NCBI RefSeq assembly: GCF_002204185.1 | Contig: NZ_MXPU01000022.1 | Coordinates: 32,744 to 96,743, forward strand | Reading direction: 5' to 3' | DNA length: 64,000 nucleotides | Source of the DNA: Rhizobium esperanzae | Lineage (GTDB): Bacteria > Pseudomonadota > Alphaproteobacteria > Rhizobiales > Rhizobiaceae | Notes under the pieces: model-generated | The model's database searches: none | What the model was told of the DNA's origin: nothing | What the model saw: only the letters and a program-made list of their open reading frames with translations | Translations under genes and position numbers: made by a program | Shown here: positions 33,114-42,710 of the stretch, piece after piece | Numbering within the stretch: position 1 is the first letter of the stretch | Layout: each line of letters opens with the position of its first letter

Positions 33114-34487
33114 ATGACCGCGCGAATACTGGTGGTTGACGATATTCCGGCCAACGTGAAGCTGCTTGAAGCGCGGCTGCTCGCGGAGTATTTCGACGTG
33201 ATGACCGCTGCCGACGGTCACGAAGCGCTGGCAATCTGCGAGCGCAACCAGGTCGACCTGATCTTGCTCGACATCATGATGCCCGGTATCGATGGCTTCG
33301 AGGTCTGCGAGCGGCTGAAGGCCAGTCAGAAGACCGCCCATATCCCCGTCGTCATGGTCACCGCACTCGACCAGCCTGCCGATCGCGTGCGCGGTCTGAA
33401 GGCCGGCGCCGACGATTTTCTCACCAAGCCGGTCAACGATCTGCAACTGATCTCGCGGGTGAAGAGCCTGCTGCGGCTGAAGACGTTGAGCGACGAACTG
33501 CGCATCCGCGCCGACACCGCTCATACGATGGGCATGGGCGATCTGATGCGGGCAGGCGAAGGCCGTGGCGACGAGGCCGGCCAGGTGTTGTTGGTCGATG
33601 GCCGCGCCAATTCGCAAGAGCGCATCGTCAGGGCGTTGAAGCCCGTCGCCAATGTGCTTGCCCTCTCCGATCCGCAGGCGGCCCTCTTCGAGGCGGCCGA
33701 GAACATGTTCGATCTCGTCATCGTCAATGCCAATTTCGACGATTACGATCCGCTTCGCCTCTGCTCGCAACTGCGCTCGCTGGAGCGCACACGCTTCCTG
33801 CCGATCCTGATCATCACCGAGCAGGGCGCCGACGACATGGTCGTCCGCGCCCTTGATCTCGGCGTCAACGACTACATCATCCGCCCCGTCGATCCCAACG
33901 AGCTCGTCGCCCGCAGTCTGACGCAGATCCGTCGCAAGCGCTACAACGACCGTCTGCGCGCCAGCGTCAAGCAGACGATCGAGCTGGCCGTGACCGATCC
34001 ACTGACCGGCCTTTACAACAGACGTTATCTCGACAATCACCTGAACGTGCTCTTCAACCGGTCGATGGCGCGGGGCCGGCCGCTCTCGGTGCTGATCACT
34101 GATATCGACCGTTTCAAGCAGGTGAACGACACGTACGGCCATGACGGTGGCGACGAAGTGCTGCGCGAATTCGCAAACCGCGTCCGTTCGACCATCCGCG
34201 GCGCCGATCTCGCCTGCCGTTACGGCGGAGAGGAATTCGTCGTGGTGATGCCGGACACCTCGCCGGAAGTTGCCGCCGCTGTCGCCGAGCGCCTGCGCGC
34301 GGCTGTCGAAAGCGCTCCCTTCGTGCTGAAGCGCTCAAGTGAAGCCCTGAATGTCACCGCGTCCTTCGGCATCGCCTCGCGCATTGGCGCTGTGCTGACC
34401 CCGGACCAGCTGATGAAGCAGGCCGATCTTGCTCTTTACGAGGCCAAGAATACCGGCCGCAATCGCGTGGTCGCGGCGGCTGCCTGA
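33114..34487 (+). CDS. pleD: Diguanylate cyclase response regulator PleD
   Basis: Makes cyclic di-GMP when phosphorylated and drives cell-pole development in Caulobacter and relatives. Domain order: receiver 1 (D53 phospho-acceptor in LLDIMMPGID), a degenerate second receiver (about 155-270), and a GGDEF domain. The active site is GGEEF (371-375), and the product-inhibition site RxxD (RGAD, 362-365) is at the correct spacing upstream. The 457-residue length matches Caulobacter PleD. It is in an operon with divK. A weak hairpin followed by T's (34567-34593) may end transcription. Confidence 0.95.
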   Translation: MTARILVVDDIPANVKLLEARLLAEYFDVMTAADGHEALAICERNQVDLILLDIMMPGIDGFEVCERLKASQKTAHIPVVMVTALDQPADRVRGLKAGADDFLTKPVNDLQLISRVKSLLRLKTLSDELRIRADTAHTMGMGDLMRAGEGRGDEAGQVLLVDGRANSQERIVRALKPVANVLALSDPQAALFEAAENMFDLVIVNANFDDYDPLRLCSQLRSLERTRFLPILIITEQGADDMVVRALDLGVNDYIIRPVDPNELVARSLTQIRRKRYNDRLRASVKQTIELAVTDPLTGLYNRRYLDNHLNVLFNRSMARGRPLSVLITDIDRFKQVNDTYGHDGGDEVLREFANRVRSTIRGADLACRYGGEEFVVVMPDTSPEVAAAVAERLRAAVESAPFVLKRSSEALNVTASFGIASRIGAVLTPDQLMKQADLALYEAKNTGRNRVVAAAA

Positions 34488-34767
34488 CGAATCACTTTAG
34501 GCGCCATATCGGCCACTTGCGGGTTTTCCACTGCGGTAAGCGGTTTATTACCGATATTTAACCTTCGCCTGTGCGACGCAGGCCCAGATTTTTCCAGCCC
34601 GGTAGCCCAAAATGGACTCCGGCGTTGCTGTGGATATTGGTGCGGCGCGACAGTCTTCGGAATGCCGGAGCCCAGCCCAAAATGAAATGAAGACTATAAA
34701 AAACGCCCGCCGCCAACAGGGTCAAATAAAGTGTGGTGGCATCACCTCACGTAAGGGGAGGGGCTGC

Positions 34768-34929
34768 TTAAGTTAGTAAGTTATATTGTCGAACTTCTTC
34801 GAGCCCGTCGTCATTAGGCTTAGCCGTCAAGCAGAGCCGCCGAATCTTTGTATGTTCCAAAACTGGACTTTTAACCATAGAATCAAGCTCGGAAAATTCA
34901 TCATTAAGAATTTGTTGATTTTCTTTCAT
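34768..34929 (-). CDS. Doubtful 53-residue ORF in AT-rich spacer
   Basis: Starts MKENQQILNDEF and ends VRQYNLLT. Composition is charged and helical, and the DNA is more AT-rich than all neighbours. There is no ribosome-binding site before the ATG, and the ORF overlaps the predicted promoter of the candidate RNA on the other strand. It may be spurious or a remnant of acquired DNA. Confidence 0.2.
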   Translation of the reverse strand: MKENQQILNDEFSELDSMVKSPVLEHTKIRRLCLTAKPNDDGLEEVRQYNLLT

Positions 34930-34949
34930 TTCTGCGCAAATTATCGGCT

Positions 34950-35140
34950 CATAAAAGAAGCGCTCCCGCAGAGGAGCTGTCGATACCCCATGATGCTCAG
35001 GTCCGCCGCATCTCCTGGGTCGTGGGGTCGGTCGGCTAGTAGGCAAGTCATAACGGTTCCTCGTGCCGTTTTGCATGCTGGCCGACCCCCTTTCAAGAAA
35101 ACGCCGCCACTTCCCGAAGATGGAAGGGCGGCGTTTGTCT
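34950..35140 (+). ncRNA. Candidate structured RNA upstream of rpmG
   Basis: Four consecutive helices: (1) GCTCC/GGAGC, 34962-34977; (2) a long arm, 34986-35027, pairing CCCCATGA with TCGTGGGG and CTCAGG with CCTGGG around a 12-base loop (14 bp including G-U pairs); (3) GGTCGGC/GCCGACC, 35030-35087, enclosing AACGG/CCGTT; (4) a terminator-like stem, 35099-35136. A possible promoter lies just upstream (TTGATT 34915-34920, 17 bases, AAATTA 34938-34943), predicting a start near 34950. I do not recognise SRP RNA, tmRNA, RNase P or 6S hallmarks. Strand assignment is tentative. Confidence 0.4.
35099..35136 (+). terminator. Strong terminator-like hairpin
   Basis: AAACGCCGCC pairs with GGCGGCGTTT (10 bp), with inner CTTCC/GGAAG pairs. 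The plus-strand tail is TTTGTCTGTTT; the minus-strand tail is TTTTC. It would close the candidate RNA at 34950-35140. Confidence 0.6.
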
Positions 35141-35180
35141 GTTTGCGCTATCATTTTTCAAGGCCATCGTCCATGACAAT

Positions 35181-35214
35181 AAAAAACGCGCAACCCGGAG
35201 GCGCGCGCTTTTTG
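35181..35214 (-). terminator. Rho-independent terminator of rpmG
   Basis: On the minus strand CGCGC and GCGCG pair, flanked by A5 and a T6 run, about 20 bases after the rpmG stop. This fits a classic intrinsic terminator for the rpmG transcript. Confidence 0.75.
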
Positions 35215-35234
35215 AAATCCGTCAGGCCAAGTGA

Positions 35235-35402
35235 TTACTTGATCTTGGTTTCCTTGAACTCGACATGCTTCTTAGCGATCGGGTCATACTTCGTCTTCGT
35301 CATCTTGTCCGTCATCGTACGGCTGTTCTTCGTCGTGACGTAGAAGAAACCGGTGTCGGCTGTCGACAGCAGCTTGATCTTGATTGTTGTAGCCTTGGCC
35401 AT
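35235..35402 (-). CDS. rpmG: 50S ribosomal protein L33
   Basis: A 55-residue, Lys/Thr-rich ribosomal protein starting MAKATTIKIKLLSTADTGFF. It lacks the zinc-binding CxxC pairs, so it is the zinc-independent (C-minus) form. The ATG at 35402 begins the family sequence; upstream in-frame codons extend an ORF but do not belong to L33. It has its own terminator, and the MFS gene lies upstream on the same strand. Confidence 0.96.
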   Translation of the reverse strand: MAKATTIKIKLLSTADTGFFYVTTKNSRTMTDKMTKTKYDPIAKKHVEFKETKIK

Positions 35403-35494
35403 GGTCGTCCTGCCTTTAAGAAAATGAAAGCCGTGGAAGCCGGATGGGCTCCACGGCAAATTCTGGCGCGAAACTACGAATCCCGCCCGAAAAG

Positions 35495-36679
35495 TCAAGT
35501 CCGTTTTCGAACGAACATCAATCTGATGCCGGAAAGTAGGGCATAAAGACCGAAGAAAGCGGCAATCGCCCAGGCAAAACCATTGTTTCCGGCGACGTCG
35601 ATTGCTGCGCCGATCACCTGTGGCCCAGCAACGGTTCCCATCGCATAACAGAAGACGAAGGCGGCATTGGCGGCAGCCAGATCGGAGCCTGTCAGCCGCG
35701 AGCCGAGATGGCTGAGGCCGACCGTGTAGAGGCCGGAGACGCAGCCGCCCCAAAAGAGCAGGATCCCGGCCATCAGCAGCCAGTTGTTGACGAGGATCGG
35801 CAGCGTCATCGAGCCGATAAAGCCCATCAGCGCCATCCCTGCCAGAAGCGGTCGCTTGTCGCGGATGCGGTCGGAGAGCAGGCCGAGGGGAATCTGGAAG
35901 ATGACATTGCCGACGCCCATCATGGTGAGCAGCAGCGCCGCCTGCGATTCGGTGAAATGGGCGCGCACGGCAAAAATCGGAAAAAGTGACAGCCCGCCAG
36001 CTTCGACCGCGCCGAAGATGAAGACGGCAGCCGTCGCTGTCGGCACCAGCAGGACGTAGCGCATGAAATGCAATTCCGGTTTTTCCTCGAGCACCGGGCT
36101 TTCGTCACGGGCGATGAAAATCGGAATGGCGGCAAGCAGGATGGCGCCCGCGCCGACCAGGAAGGGAAAGATGCCGTCGCTGCCCAGTATCGAAAAGAGC
36201 AGGGGCCCGGCAGCGAACCCGATGGAGAGCACGGTCGCATAAATGCCGAGCACAAAGCCGCGCTTGGATGGCGGCGAGGCGGCGTTGATCCAGAATTCGG
36301 AGAGAATGAAGAGCGTCGTCGTTGCGCCATGGAAGGCGAAACGTAGCGGAAACCACATCCAGAAATCCTCGGCATAATAGAAGCCGAGCGCGCTCAGCGC
36401 CGAAATCAGCACCGCCCAGAGCATCGTCGGCGCAACGCCGTATTTGTGGGCGAGCTTGGTGGTAACGGGTGCCGCGGCCATCGCCGAGATCCCGGCCATC
36501 GCCGTGTTGAGCCCGATCAACGTGGATGAGATGCCGCGTTTTTCGAGGATGATGCTGAGAAGCGGGAGTCCGAGACCGATTGCTATGCCGACGGCTGAAA
36601 TGGACGAGATGGCTGCCACCAGAGAAGGCCAATGGATTTCTTCGACATCGCCCGGTGTGCCGGTTCTCGGCTGAGACAT
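35495..36679 (-). CDS. Major facilitator superfamily transporter (YcaD-like)
   Basis: A 394-residue inner-membrane transporter with 12 hydrophobic segments and a short cytoplasmic N-terminus. The loop between helices 2 and 3 (TTKLAHKYG) and the symmetrical loop LLSDRIRDKRPLL fit the MFS family. Sequence style resembles the YcaD/DHA-type subgroup. The substrate is unknown. It lies 92 bases upstream of rpmG on the same strand. The 250 bases upstream of its start show no other gene. Confidence 0.88.
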   Translation of the reverse strand: MSQPRTGTPGDVEEIHWPSLVAAISSISAVGIAIGLGLPLLSIILEKRGISSTLIGLNTAMAGISAMAAAPVTTKLAHKYGVAPTMLWAVLISALSALGFYYAEDFWMWFPLRFAFHGATTTLFILSEFWINAASPPSKRGFVLGIYATVLSIGFAAGPLLFSILGSDGIFPFLVGAGAILLAAIPIFIARDESPVLEEKPELHFMRYVLLVPTATAAVFIFGAVEAGGLSLFPIFAVRAHFTESQAALLLTMMGVGNVIFQIPLGLLSDRIRDKRPLLAGMALMGFIGSMTLPILVNNWLLMAGILLFWGGCVSGLYTVGLSHLGSRLTGSDLAAANAAFVFCYAMGTVAGPQVIGAAIDVAGNNGFAWAIAAFFGLYALLSGIRLMFVRKRT

Positions 36680-36929
36680 TTATCCATCCTTAGAAAGCTG
36701 CGCGAGCGAATCGACCTCTCGTCTCACATGGAAGGGACACAGATGTGCCAAATCCAGGTGACGGGCGGCGTTTCGCAGTATTTCCGATGTGATCTGCGGA
36801 ATGTAAAGCGTGTTCAGACAAGAAAAGCTTACCGTGTCAAGTCGTTGAAGATCGTTGACTCCCGCGTGTCGGTGGTGGTCGGTGGAGCGCTGGCACTACA
36901 CGCTAATTATGTCTGGAAGGTGAAGGCGC

Positions 36930-37382
36930 TCAATCCGGCCGGTGGGGAAGCTCGTAATCATCGCGACTGTCGCTCTCGCCGCCGAAACCATGCATGCGCA
37001 GCGCCCATTGCAGGCCGATGACGCCGCCCTTGATCGGCTGGATCGAGGCGATCGCGGCGATGACCGTGATTGGCGCCCATATGGCAAGATGGACCCATAC
37101 CGGCAACACGAAGGTCAGATCGGTCAGCATGTAGCCGCCGACGAGGACGTGGCCGAGGACCAGGATAACGATATAGGGCGGCAGGTCGTCGGAGCGATGG
37201 TGATGTATCGCCTCGCCGCAGGCGCCGCAATGATCGACTGGTTTCAGGAAGGCGCGGAAGAGCTTGCCGTTGCCGCAGGCCGGGCAGCGGTTCAACAGCC
37301 CGCGCATGATGGAACGCCCGAGCGGACGCTCGGCTTCGGGTCCATCCCCGTAGCGGACGACCGGATCGGTCGGTGTGTTCAT
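36930..37382 (-). CDS. DUF983 family membrane protein
   Basis: A 150-residue protein with two CxxC pairs in the N-terminal half (CPACGNGKLF and CGACGEA), which form a probable zinc ribbon, then two transmembrane helices (about 70-90 and 95-113). This is the DUF983 pattern. The 'RCPACG-G-LF-FLK-DHC-CGE' signature is clear. Function is unknown. It follows rnr by 71 bases on the same strand, so it is probably co-transcribed. Confidence 0.9.
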   Translation of the reverse strand: MNTPTDPVVRYGDGPEAERPLGRSIMRGLLNRCPACGNGKLFRAFLKPVDHCGACGEAIHHHRSDDLPPYIVILVLGHVLVGGYMLTDLTFVLPVWVHLAIWAPITVIAAIASIQPIKGGVIGLQWALRMHGFGGESDSRDDYELPHRPD

Positions 37383-37453
37383 TGCATCTTCCTCTTTCAG
37401 GCAAAAAGCATGAAGCGCCGCAATGGGACCATTGCTGCTTTCGGCACCGTGGC

Positions 37454-39826
37454 TTAGCGGCGCCCGCGCGGGGGACGCGTTCCCGGTTTCTTGCGGACCT
37501 GTCCCCTGTCGCGGCGGCCGGCCTTATGGAAGGAACGCACCGCCGTCGGCATCTCGCGTCCTTCGCTCAGCATCTCGAAACGCAGCGCGCCGGCCAGCGG
37601 GATTGCTTCCGCAAGCTTCACTGTGACGCTGTCGCCAAGACGATAGCCGAGGCCCGTCTTTTCACCCGACAGTGCCTGATGCGCCTCGTCATAGATGAAA
37701 TAATCGGTGCCGAGCGTAGATATAGGAACGAAACCGTCGGCGCCATAGTCCGGCAAGGTAATAAAGAGCCCGGACTTCGTAACTCCGGAAACGCGGCCGG
37801 CAAACTCCTCGCCGACGCGGGTGCTCAAATGATGGGCGATCAGCCGGTCGATGGTCTCGCGCTCGGCTGCCATCGCCCGGCGCTCGAAGGTCGAGATCTC
37901 GGCGGCGATATCGTCGAGCGAGGCTTCTTCGTCGGGGGTGATGCCGCCTTCGCCGAAGCCGAGCGAACCGACCAGCGCCCGATGCACGATGAGATCGGCG
38001 TAGCGGCGGATCGGCGAGGTGAAGTGGGCGTACTTCATCAGGTTGAGACCGAAATGGCCGATATTCTCGGGGCTGTAGATCGCCTGGCTCTGCGAGCGCA
38101 GCACCATCTCATTGACCATGGTCTGGTGTGCCGTGCCGTCCGCCTTGGCCAGGATGCCGTTGAAGCTGTTGGCGCGCATATTGCCGCCCTTGGCGAGCGA
38201 GATGCCGAGTGTCGCCAGGAACTCGCGCAAGACTTCCTGCTTGGCAAGCGTCGGGCCGTCATGAATGCGGTAGACGAGCGGCTGACGCTTCTTCTCGAGC
38301 GTCTCGGCGGCGCAGACATTCGCCTGAATCATCATCTCTTCGATCAGCTTGTGCGCATCGAGCCGCGGCGGCACGAAGACCCGGTCGACCGTGCCGTCCG
38401 GTTTCAGCAGGATCTTGCGCTCCGGCATGTCGAGTTCCAGCGGCTGGCGCCGGTCGCGTCCGCGCTTCATTACTCCATAAGCGTGCCAGAGCGGTTTCAG
38501 GATCGGCTCGAGCATTGGTCCGGTCTGATCATCCGGTCTTCCGTCGATCGCCGCCTGCGCTTGCTGATAGGAGAGCCTGGCGGCACTCTTCATCATGATG
38601 CGATGAAAGGTATGGCCGATCTTGCGTCCTTCGCCCGAGAAGCTCATGCGCACGGCGAGCGCCGGGCGGTCGACGCCTTCCTTCAGCGAGCAGAGATCAT
38701 TGGAGATGCGCTCCGGCAGCATCGGCACGACGCGATCGGGGAAATAGACCGAGTTGCCGCGCTTCAGCGCCTCACGGTCGAGCGGCGAATTGGGGCGGAC
38801 ATACCAGGAGACGTCGGCGATCGCGACGGTGACGATGACGCCGCCGGCATTGTCGGGCGAGGGGTCGATCTCGGCGTAAACTGCGTCGTCATGGTCCTTG
38901 GCGTCGGCCGGATCGATGGTGATCAGCGGCACGTCGCGCCAATCTTCACGATGCGCCATCGTCGCTGGTTTTGCCGCTTCCGCCTCGGCGATCACGGCCG
39001 GCGGGAAGATATGCGGGATGCCGTGTGCATGGATCGCGATCATCGAGATCGCCTTTTCCGAGCCGACCGAGCCGACAACGGAAAGGACCTTGGCGCGCGG
39101 CAGGCCGAAGCGCCCGAGGCGCGCGACTTCAATCTCGACCAAGTCGCCATCCTTGGCGTCGCCGGTATAGTCGGGGTCGATCACCATCTCTTCGCCGCGC
39201 CGTTCGATTGGCAACAGGCGGCCGCCGCCGCCCGGCGCGCTGCGGAAAACGCCCATCGCCGCACCGCGGCGCCTGTCGATCACCTTGATGATGCGCGCTG
39301 TATAAGCCGGCCCGACGCGATCGACGGCCGGGAAGATCTTCGCCAGGATTCGGTCGCCGAGCCCGGCGACGGGCGCCTTGCCCTTACCCTGGCGGCCTGC
39401 CGGCGATTGCTGACGGATGGCGACGGCAGGCGCCACACCCTGCTCCTCTGGCCATTCCGCCGGCCGGCCGATCAGGTCGCCGTCCTTATCGCGCGTCGTG
39501 ATATCGAGAACGGTGACGGGCGGCAGAGCGCCGGGACGAATGAGCGACTTGCGGCTCTTTTGCAGCATGCCTTCCTGCTCGAGCTCCTGCAGCATGTGCT
39601 TGAGCTCGACTCGGCTGTCGCCTTTCAGCCCGAACGCCTTGGCAAGTTCACGCTTGGAAGCCTTCTGCGGATGATCGGCGATGAAACGCAGGATCACTTC
39701 CCGCGAGGGCAGCGTGCCGTGGACGATGTTCAGCGGTTCGACAGCGGAAATATCCCTGCCGGCGCGGCCGATCTTGCCCGGGCGCTTGCCCGCGGTGTTC
39801 GTTCTGTCGCGCGGTGTCTTGCTCAC
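37454..39826 (-). CDS. rnr: Ribonuclease R
   Basis: A 3'-5' exoribonuclease able to degrade structured RNA, 790 residues. It has an N-terminal winged-helix-like region, two cold-shock domains, the RNB catalytic domain (with TIDPADAKDHDDAVY, containing the metal-binding Asp residues, at about 305-319), an S1 domain near the C-terminus, and a basic Arg/Lys tail. It starts one base after the topA stop, so expression is coupled to topA. Its protein family and length are unambiguous. Confidence 0.95.
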   Translation of the reverse strand: MSKTPRDRTNTAGKRPGKIGRAGRDISAVEPLNIVHGTLPSREVILRFIADHPQKASKRELAKAFGLKGDSRVELKHMLQELEQEGMLQKSRKSLIRPGALPPVTVLDITTRDKDGDLIGRPAEWPEEQGVAPAVAIRQQSPAGRQGKGKAPVAGLGDRILAKIFPAVDRVGPAYTARIIKVIDRRRGAAMGVFRSAPGGGGRLLPIERRGEEMVIDPDYTGDAKDGDLVEIEVARLGRFGLPRAKVLSVVGSVGSEKAISMIAIHAHGIPHIFPPAVIAEAEAAKPATMAHREDWRDVPLITIDPADAKDHDDAVYAEIDPSPDNAGGVIVTVAIADVSWYVRPNSPLDREALKRGNSVYFPDRVVPMLPERISNDLCSLKEGVDRPALAVRMSFSGEGRKIGHTFHRIMMKSAARLSYQQAQAAIDGRPDDQTGPMLEPILKPLWHAYGVMKRGRDRRQPLELDMPERKILLKPDGTVDRVFVPPRLDAHKLIEEMMIQANVCAAETLEKKRQPLVYRIHDGPTLAKQEVLREFLATLGISLAKGGNMRANSFNGILAKADGTAHQTMVNEMVLRSQSQAIYSPENIGHFGLNLMKYAHFTSPIRRYADLIVHRALVGSLGFGEGGITPDEEASLDDIAAEISTFERRAMAAERETIDRLIAHHLSTRVGEEFAGRVSGVTKSGLFITLPDYGADGFVPISTLGTDYFIYDEAHQALSGEKTGLGYRLGDSVTVKLAEAIPLAGALRFEMLSEGREMPTAVRSFHKAGRRDRGQVRKKPGTRPPRGRR

Positions 39827-39827
39827 G

Positions 39828-42482
39828 TCAGCTCTTTTTCGATTTCGCGGGCGCCTTCGCCTTCGTTGCCTTCGGCTTGGCGGCCGTCTTGGTTGTCTTG
39901 GCTTCGGCGGCGGCCGCCTTCGGCTTGGCTTTCCCCTTAGCCGTCTTGCCCGCGGGGGCCTTGCCGGCTTTTTCCGTGATCAGCGCAAGCGCCTCCTCGA
40001 TGGTGATCGCTTGCGGATCCTTGCCCTTCGGCAGCGTGGCGTTGACCTTGCCCCAGTTGACATAGGGGCCGTATTTACCGTCGCGAACAGTGATGGCGCC
40101 GCCGTCGGGATGATCGCCGAGGGTCTTCAGCGCCGCCGGCGTACCGCGCGCACCCCGGCCCGGCGCCTTGTTGGCTTTTTCGGCAATCAGCGTCACGGCT
40201 CGATTGAGGCCGACGGAGAAGACATCCTCGACGGTCTCCAGGTTGGCGTAGGAGCCGTCATGCAGAAGGAACGGCCCGTAGCGGCCGATGCCCGACGAGA
40301 TCATCTTGCCGGTTTCGGGATGTTTGCCGATATCGCGCGGCAGCGAGATCAGCGCCATCGCCTTTTCATAGTCGATATCCTCAGGCTTCCAGCCCTTCGG
40401 CAGCGAGGCGCGTTTGGCCTCCTTGCCGTCGCCGCGTTGGATATAGGGTCCGAAGCGGCCGGAACGCAGCGTCAGTTCCTCGCCGGTCGTCGGGTCGGTG
40501 CCGAGGCCCTTCGGCTCGTTGAGCGCGACACCCTCCGCTTCTCCGCCGTTTTCCGAAGAAAGCTGGCGGGTGTAGTTGCATTCCGGATAATTTGAACAGC
40601 CGACGAAGGCGCCGTATCTGCCAAGCTTCAGCGAAAGGTTGCCAGTACCGCAGACCTGACAGATCCTCGGATCGCCGCCATCCTCGCGCTTCGGGAAGAC
40701 GAGCGGCGCCAGCGCCTCGTTCAAAGAATCGAGCACGTTGGTGACGCGCAGTTCCTTCGTGTCTTCGATCTGCGCGAAGAAATCCTTCCAGAAATCGCGC
40801 AGCACCTGCTTCCAGTTCAATTCACCGGCGGAAATTCGGTCGAGCTTCTCCTCGAGGTCGGCGGTGAAATCATATTCGACATATTTGGTGAAGAAGCTTT
40901 CGAGGAAGGCCGTCACCAGCCGACCCTTGGCCTGCGGGATCAGCTTGCGCTTGTCGATCGTCACATAGTCGCGGTCGCGCAGCGTCGCCAGTGTGGCTGC
41001 ATAGGTCGAGGGACGGCCGATGCCAAGCTCTTCCATCTTCTTGATCAGCGAAGCTTCCGAATAACGCGGCGGCGGTTCGGTGAAATGCTGGGTCGAATTG
41101 ATCTTCTGCTTGGCGAGCGTCTCGCGCGCATTGATCTCCGGCAGGCGACCATCCTCGTCGCCGTCGTCGCTCTGCTCGCCGTCCTCCTTCTGGTCGGTAT
41201 AGGCGGCGATGAAGCCGTCGAAGCGGATGACCGAACCGACCGCGCGCAGGCCGGCCTTCTCGCCCTTGTTCTCGGCTGTGATTTCGGCCGTCGTGCGCTC
41301 TATCTCGGCCGAAGCCATCTGGCTGGCGATGCCACGCTTCCAGATCAGCTCGTAGAGCCTGATCTGGTCGGCGTCGAGGAATTTGCGCACGCGGTCCGGA
41401 GAGCGGTAGAAATCGGTCGGGCGGATCGCCTCGTGCGCCTCCTGGGCATTCTTCGCCTTGGTCGAGTAGAAACGCGCCTTCTCAGGCAGGTAGTGTTCGC
41501 CGAACTGGTCGAGGATGGCACGCCGCGCTGCGTCGATCGCTTCGGGGGCCATCTGAACGCCGTCGGTTCGCATATAGGTGATGAGGCCGACGGTCTCGCC
41601 GCCGATATCGACCCCCTCATAGAGCTTCTGGGCGATCTGCATCGTGCGGGAGGCGGAGAAGCCAAGATTGGAGGAGGCGGCCTGCTGCAGCGTCGAGGTG
41701 GTGAACGGCGGTCCCGGATTGCGCTTGACCGGTTTTGCCTCGACCGTGTCGACGATATAGCTGGCGCCTTCGAGCAGGGCCTTCAGGCGGCCCGCATCCT
41801 CGCCGTTGCCGATCGCGCGCGGCTGCAGTCGCTTGCCGTGCGCAGAAACCAGCCTGGCCTCGAACTCATCGCCGCGGGGAGTCTTCAGCAGCGCCGAAAT
41901 GTTCCAGTATTCTTCCGAAATGAAGCGCTCGATCTCGGATTCGCGGTCGCAGACCAGACGAAGCGCGACCGACTGGACGCGGCCGGCCGAACGCGCGCCC
42001 GGCAGCTTGCGCCACAGCACCGGCGAAAGATTGAAACCGACGAGATAGTCGAGCGCGCGGCGCGCCAGATAGGCGTCGACCAGCGGCACGTCGATATCGC
42101 GCGGATCGGCCATCGCATCGAGGACGGCCTTCTTGGTGATTGCGTTGAAGACGACGCGCTTGACGGACTTGCCGTTCAGCACCCGCTTCTTGTTCAGCAT
42201 GTCGAGGACGTGCCAGGAAATCGCTTCACCTTCGCGATCGGGGTCGGTCGCGAGAAACAGCCCGTCGGAGGACTTCACCGCATCGGCGATGTCCTTCATG
42301 CGCTTGGCCGAAGCGCCGTCGACCTCCCAGAGCATTTCGAAATCCTGATCGGGAAGAACGGAGCCGTCCTTGGCAGGCAGATCGCGCACATGGCCGAAGG
42401 AGGCGAGCACTTTGTATCCCGAACCCAGATACTTATTGATCGTCTTGGCCTTGGCAGGCGATTCCACCACTACAACATTCAT
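39828..42482 (-). CDS. topA: DNA topoisomerase I
   Basis: Type IA topoisomerase that relaxes negative supercoils, 884 residues. It has an N-terminal Toprim domain (VVVESPAKAKTI, and DPDREGE), the active-site Tyr in GLITYMRTDG, one visible four-Cys zinc ribbon (CQVCG-x-CSNYPEC), several degenerate repeats of the GRYGPF type, and a Lys/Ala-rich tail like alphaproteobacterial homologues. The start at 42482 is preceded by a 228-base gap after dprA. It is followed immediately by rnr. Confidence 0.96.
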   Translation of the reverse strand: MNVVVVESPAKAKTINKYLGSGYKVLASFGHVRDLPAKDGSVLPDQDFEMLWEVDGASAKRMKDIADAVKSSDGLFLATDPDREGEAISWHVLDMLNKKRVLNGKSVKRVVFNAITKKAVLDAMADPRDIDVPLVDAYLARRALDYLVGFNLSPVLWRKLPGARSAGRVQSVALRLVCDRESEIERFISEEYWNISALLKTPRGDEFEARLVSAHGKRLQPRAIGNGEDAGRLKALLEGASYIVDTVEAKPVKRNPGPPFTTSTLQQAASSNLGFSASRTMQIAQKLYEGVDIGGETVGLITYMRTDGVQMAPEAIDAARRAILDQFGEHYLPEKARFYSTKAKNAQEAHEAIRPTDFYRSPDRVRKFLDADQIRLYELIWKRGIASQMASAEIERTTAEITAENKGEKAGLRAVGSVIRFDGFIAAYTDQKEDGEQSDDGDEDGRLPEINARETLAKQKINSTQHFTEPPPRYSEASLIKKMEELGIGRPSTYAATLATLRDRDYVTIDKRKLIPQAKGRLVTAFLESFFTKYVEYDFTADLEEKLDRISAGELNWKQVLRDFWKDFFAQIEDTKELRVTNVLDSLNEALAPLVFPKREDGGDPRICQVCGTGNLSLKLGRYGAFVGCSNYPECNYTRQLSSENGGEAEGVALNEPKGLGTDPTTGEELTLRSGRFGPYIQRGDGKEAKRASLPKGWKPEDIDYEKAMALISLPRDIGKHPETGKMISSGIGRYGPFLLHDGSYANLETVEDVFSVGLNRAVTLIAEKANKAPGRGARGTPAALKTLGDHPDGGAITVRDGKYGPYVNWGKVNATLPKGKDPQAITIEEALALITEKAGKAPAGKTAKGKAKPKAAAAEAKTTKTAAKPKATKAKAPAKSKKS

Positions 42483-42710
42483 GATGATTCTCTAAAAAAG
42501 ACGCCGCGCCGGCGTGGAAGCCAGCGCAACACGCAGCGCAACTTGGATACTGGCCCTCCGACATGGACAGGGAAATCGCTGCGGTCAAGGGGTTTGCAAC
42601 AATTTTACTTCTTGCGTACGGTGCAAGCGAAACAAGATTTGCAGCAGAAAACAATGCTAGATTGCGCCAGTGCAGTTTTCAACACGCAGTTCCCCCGTTC
42701 CACGCAAGCT

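Larger units (their letters stand above)
34488..35234. other. Long intergenic region between pleD and rpmG
   Basis: 747 bases. The pleD-proximal part has a GCCTG/CAGGC hairpin plus ATTTTT (34567-34593). About 34740-34950 is AT-rich and holds a doubtful 53-codon ORF. From about 34950 to 35140 there is a run of stable stem-loops ending in a terminator-like hairpin (candidate RNA, listed separately). 35181-35214 is the rpmG terminator on the minus strand. Confidence 0.6.

Noticed and set aside
34986..35027. Signal recognition particle RNA
   Set aside because: The arm contains CAGGTCCG like SRP RNA, but the essential GGAA apical loop and asymmetric loop are absent.
37373..39940. An 855-codon open frame antisense to rnr
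   Set aside because: Arg/Asp-rich shadow of the RNase R frame with no ribosome-binding site or domain.
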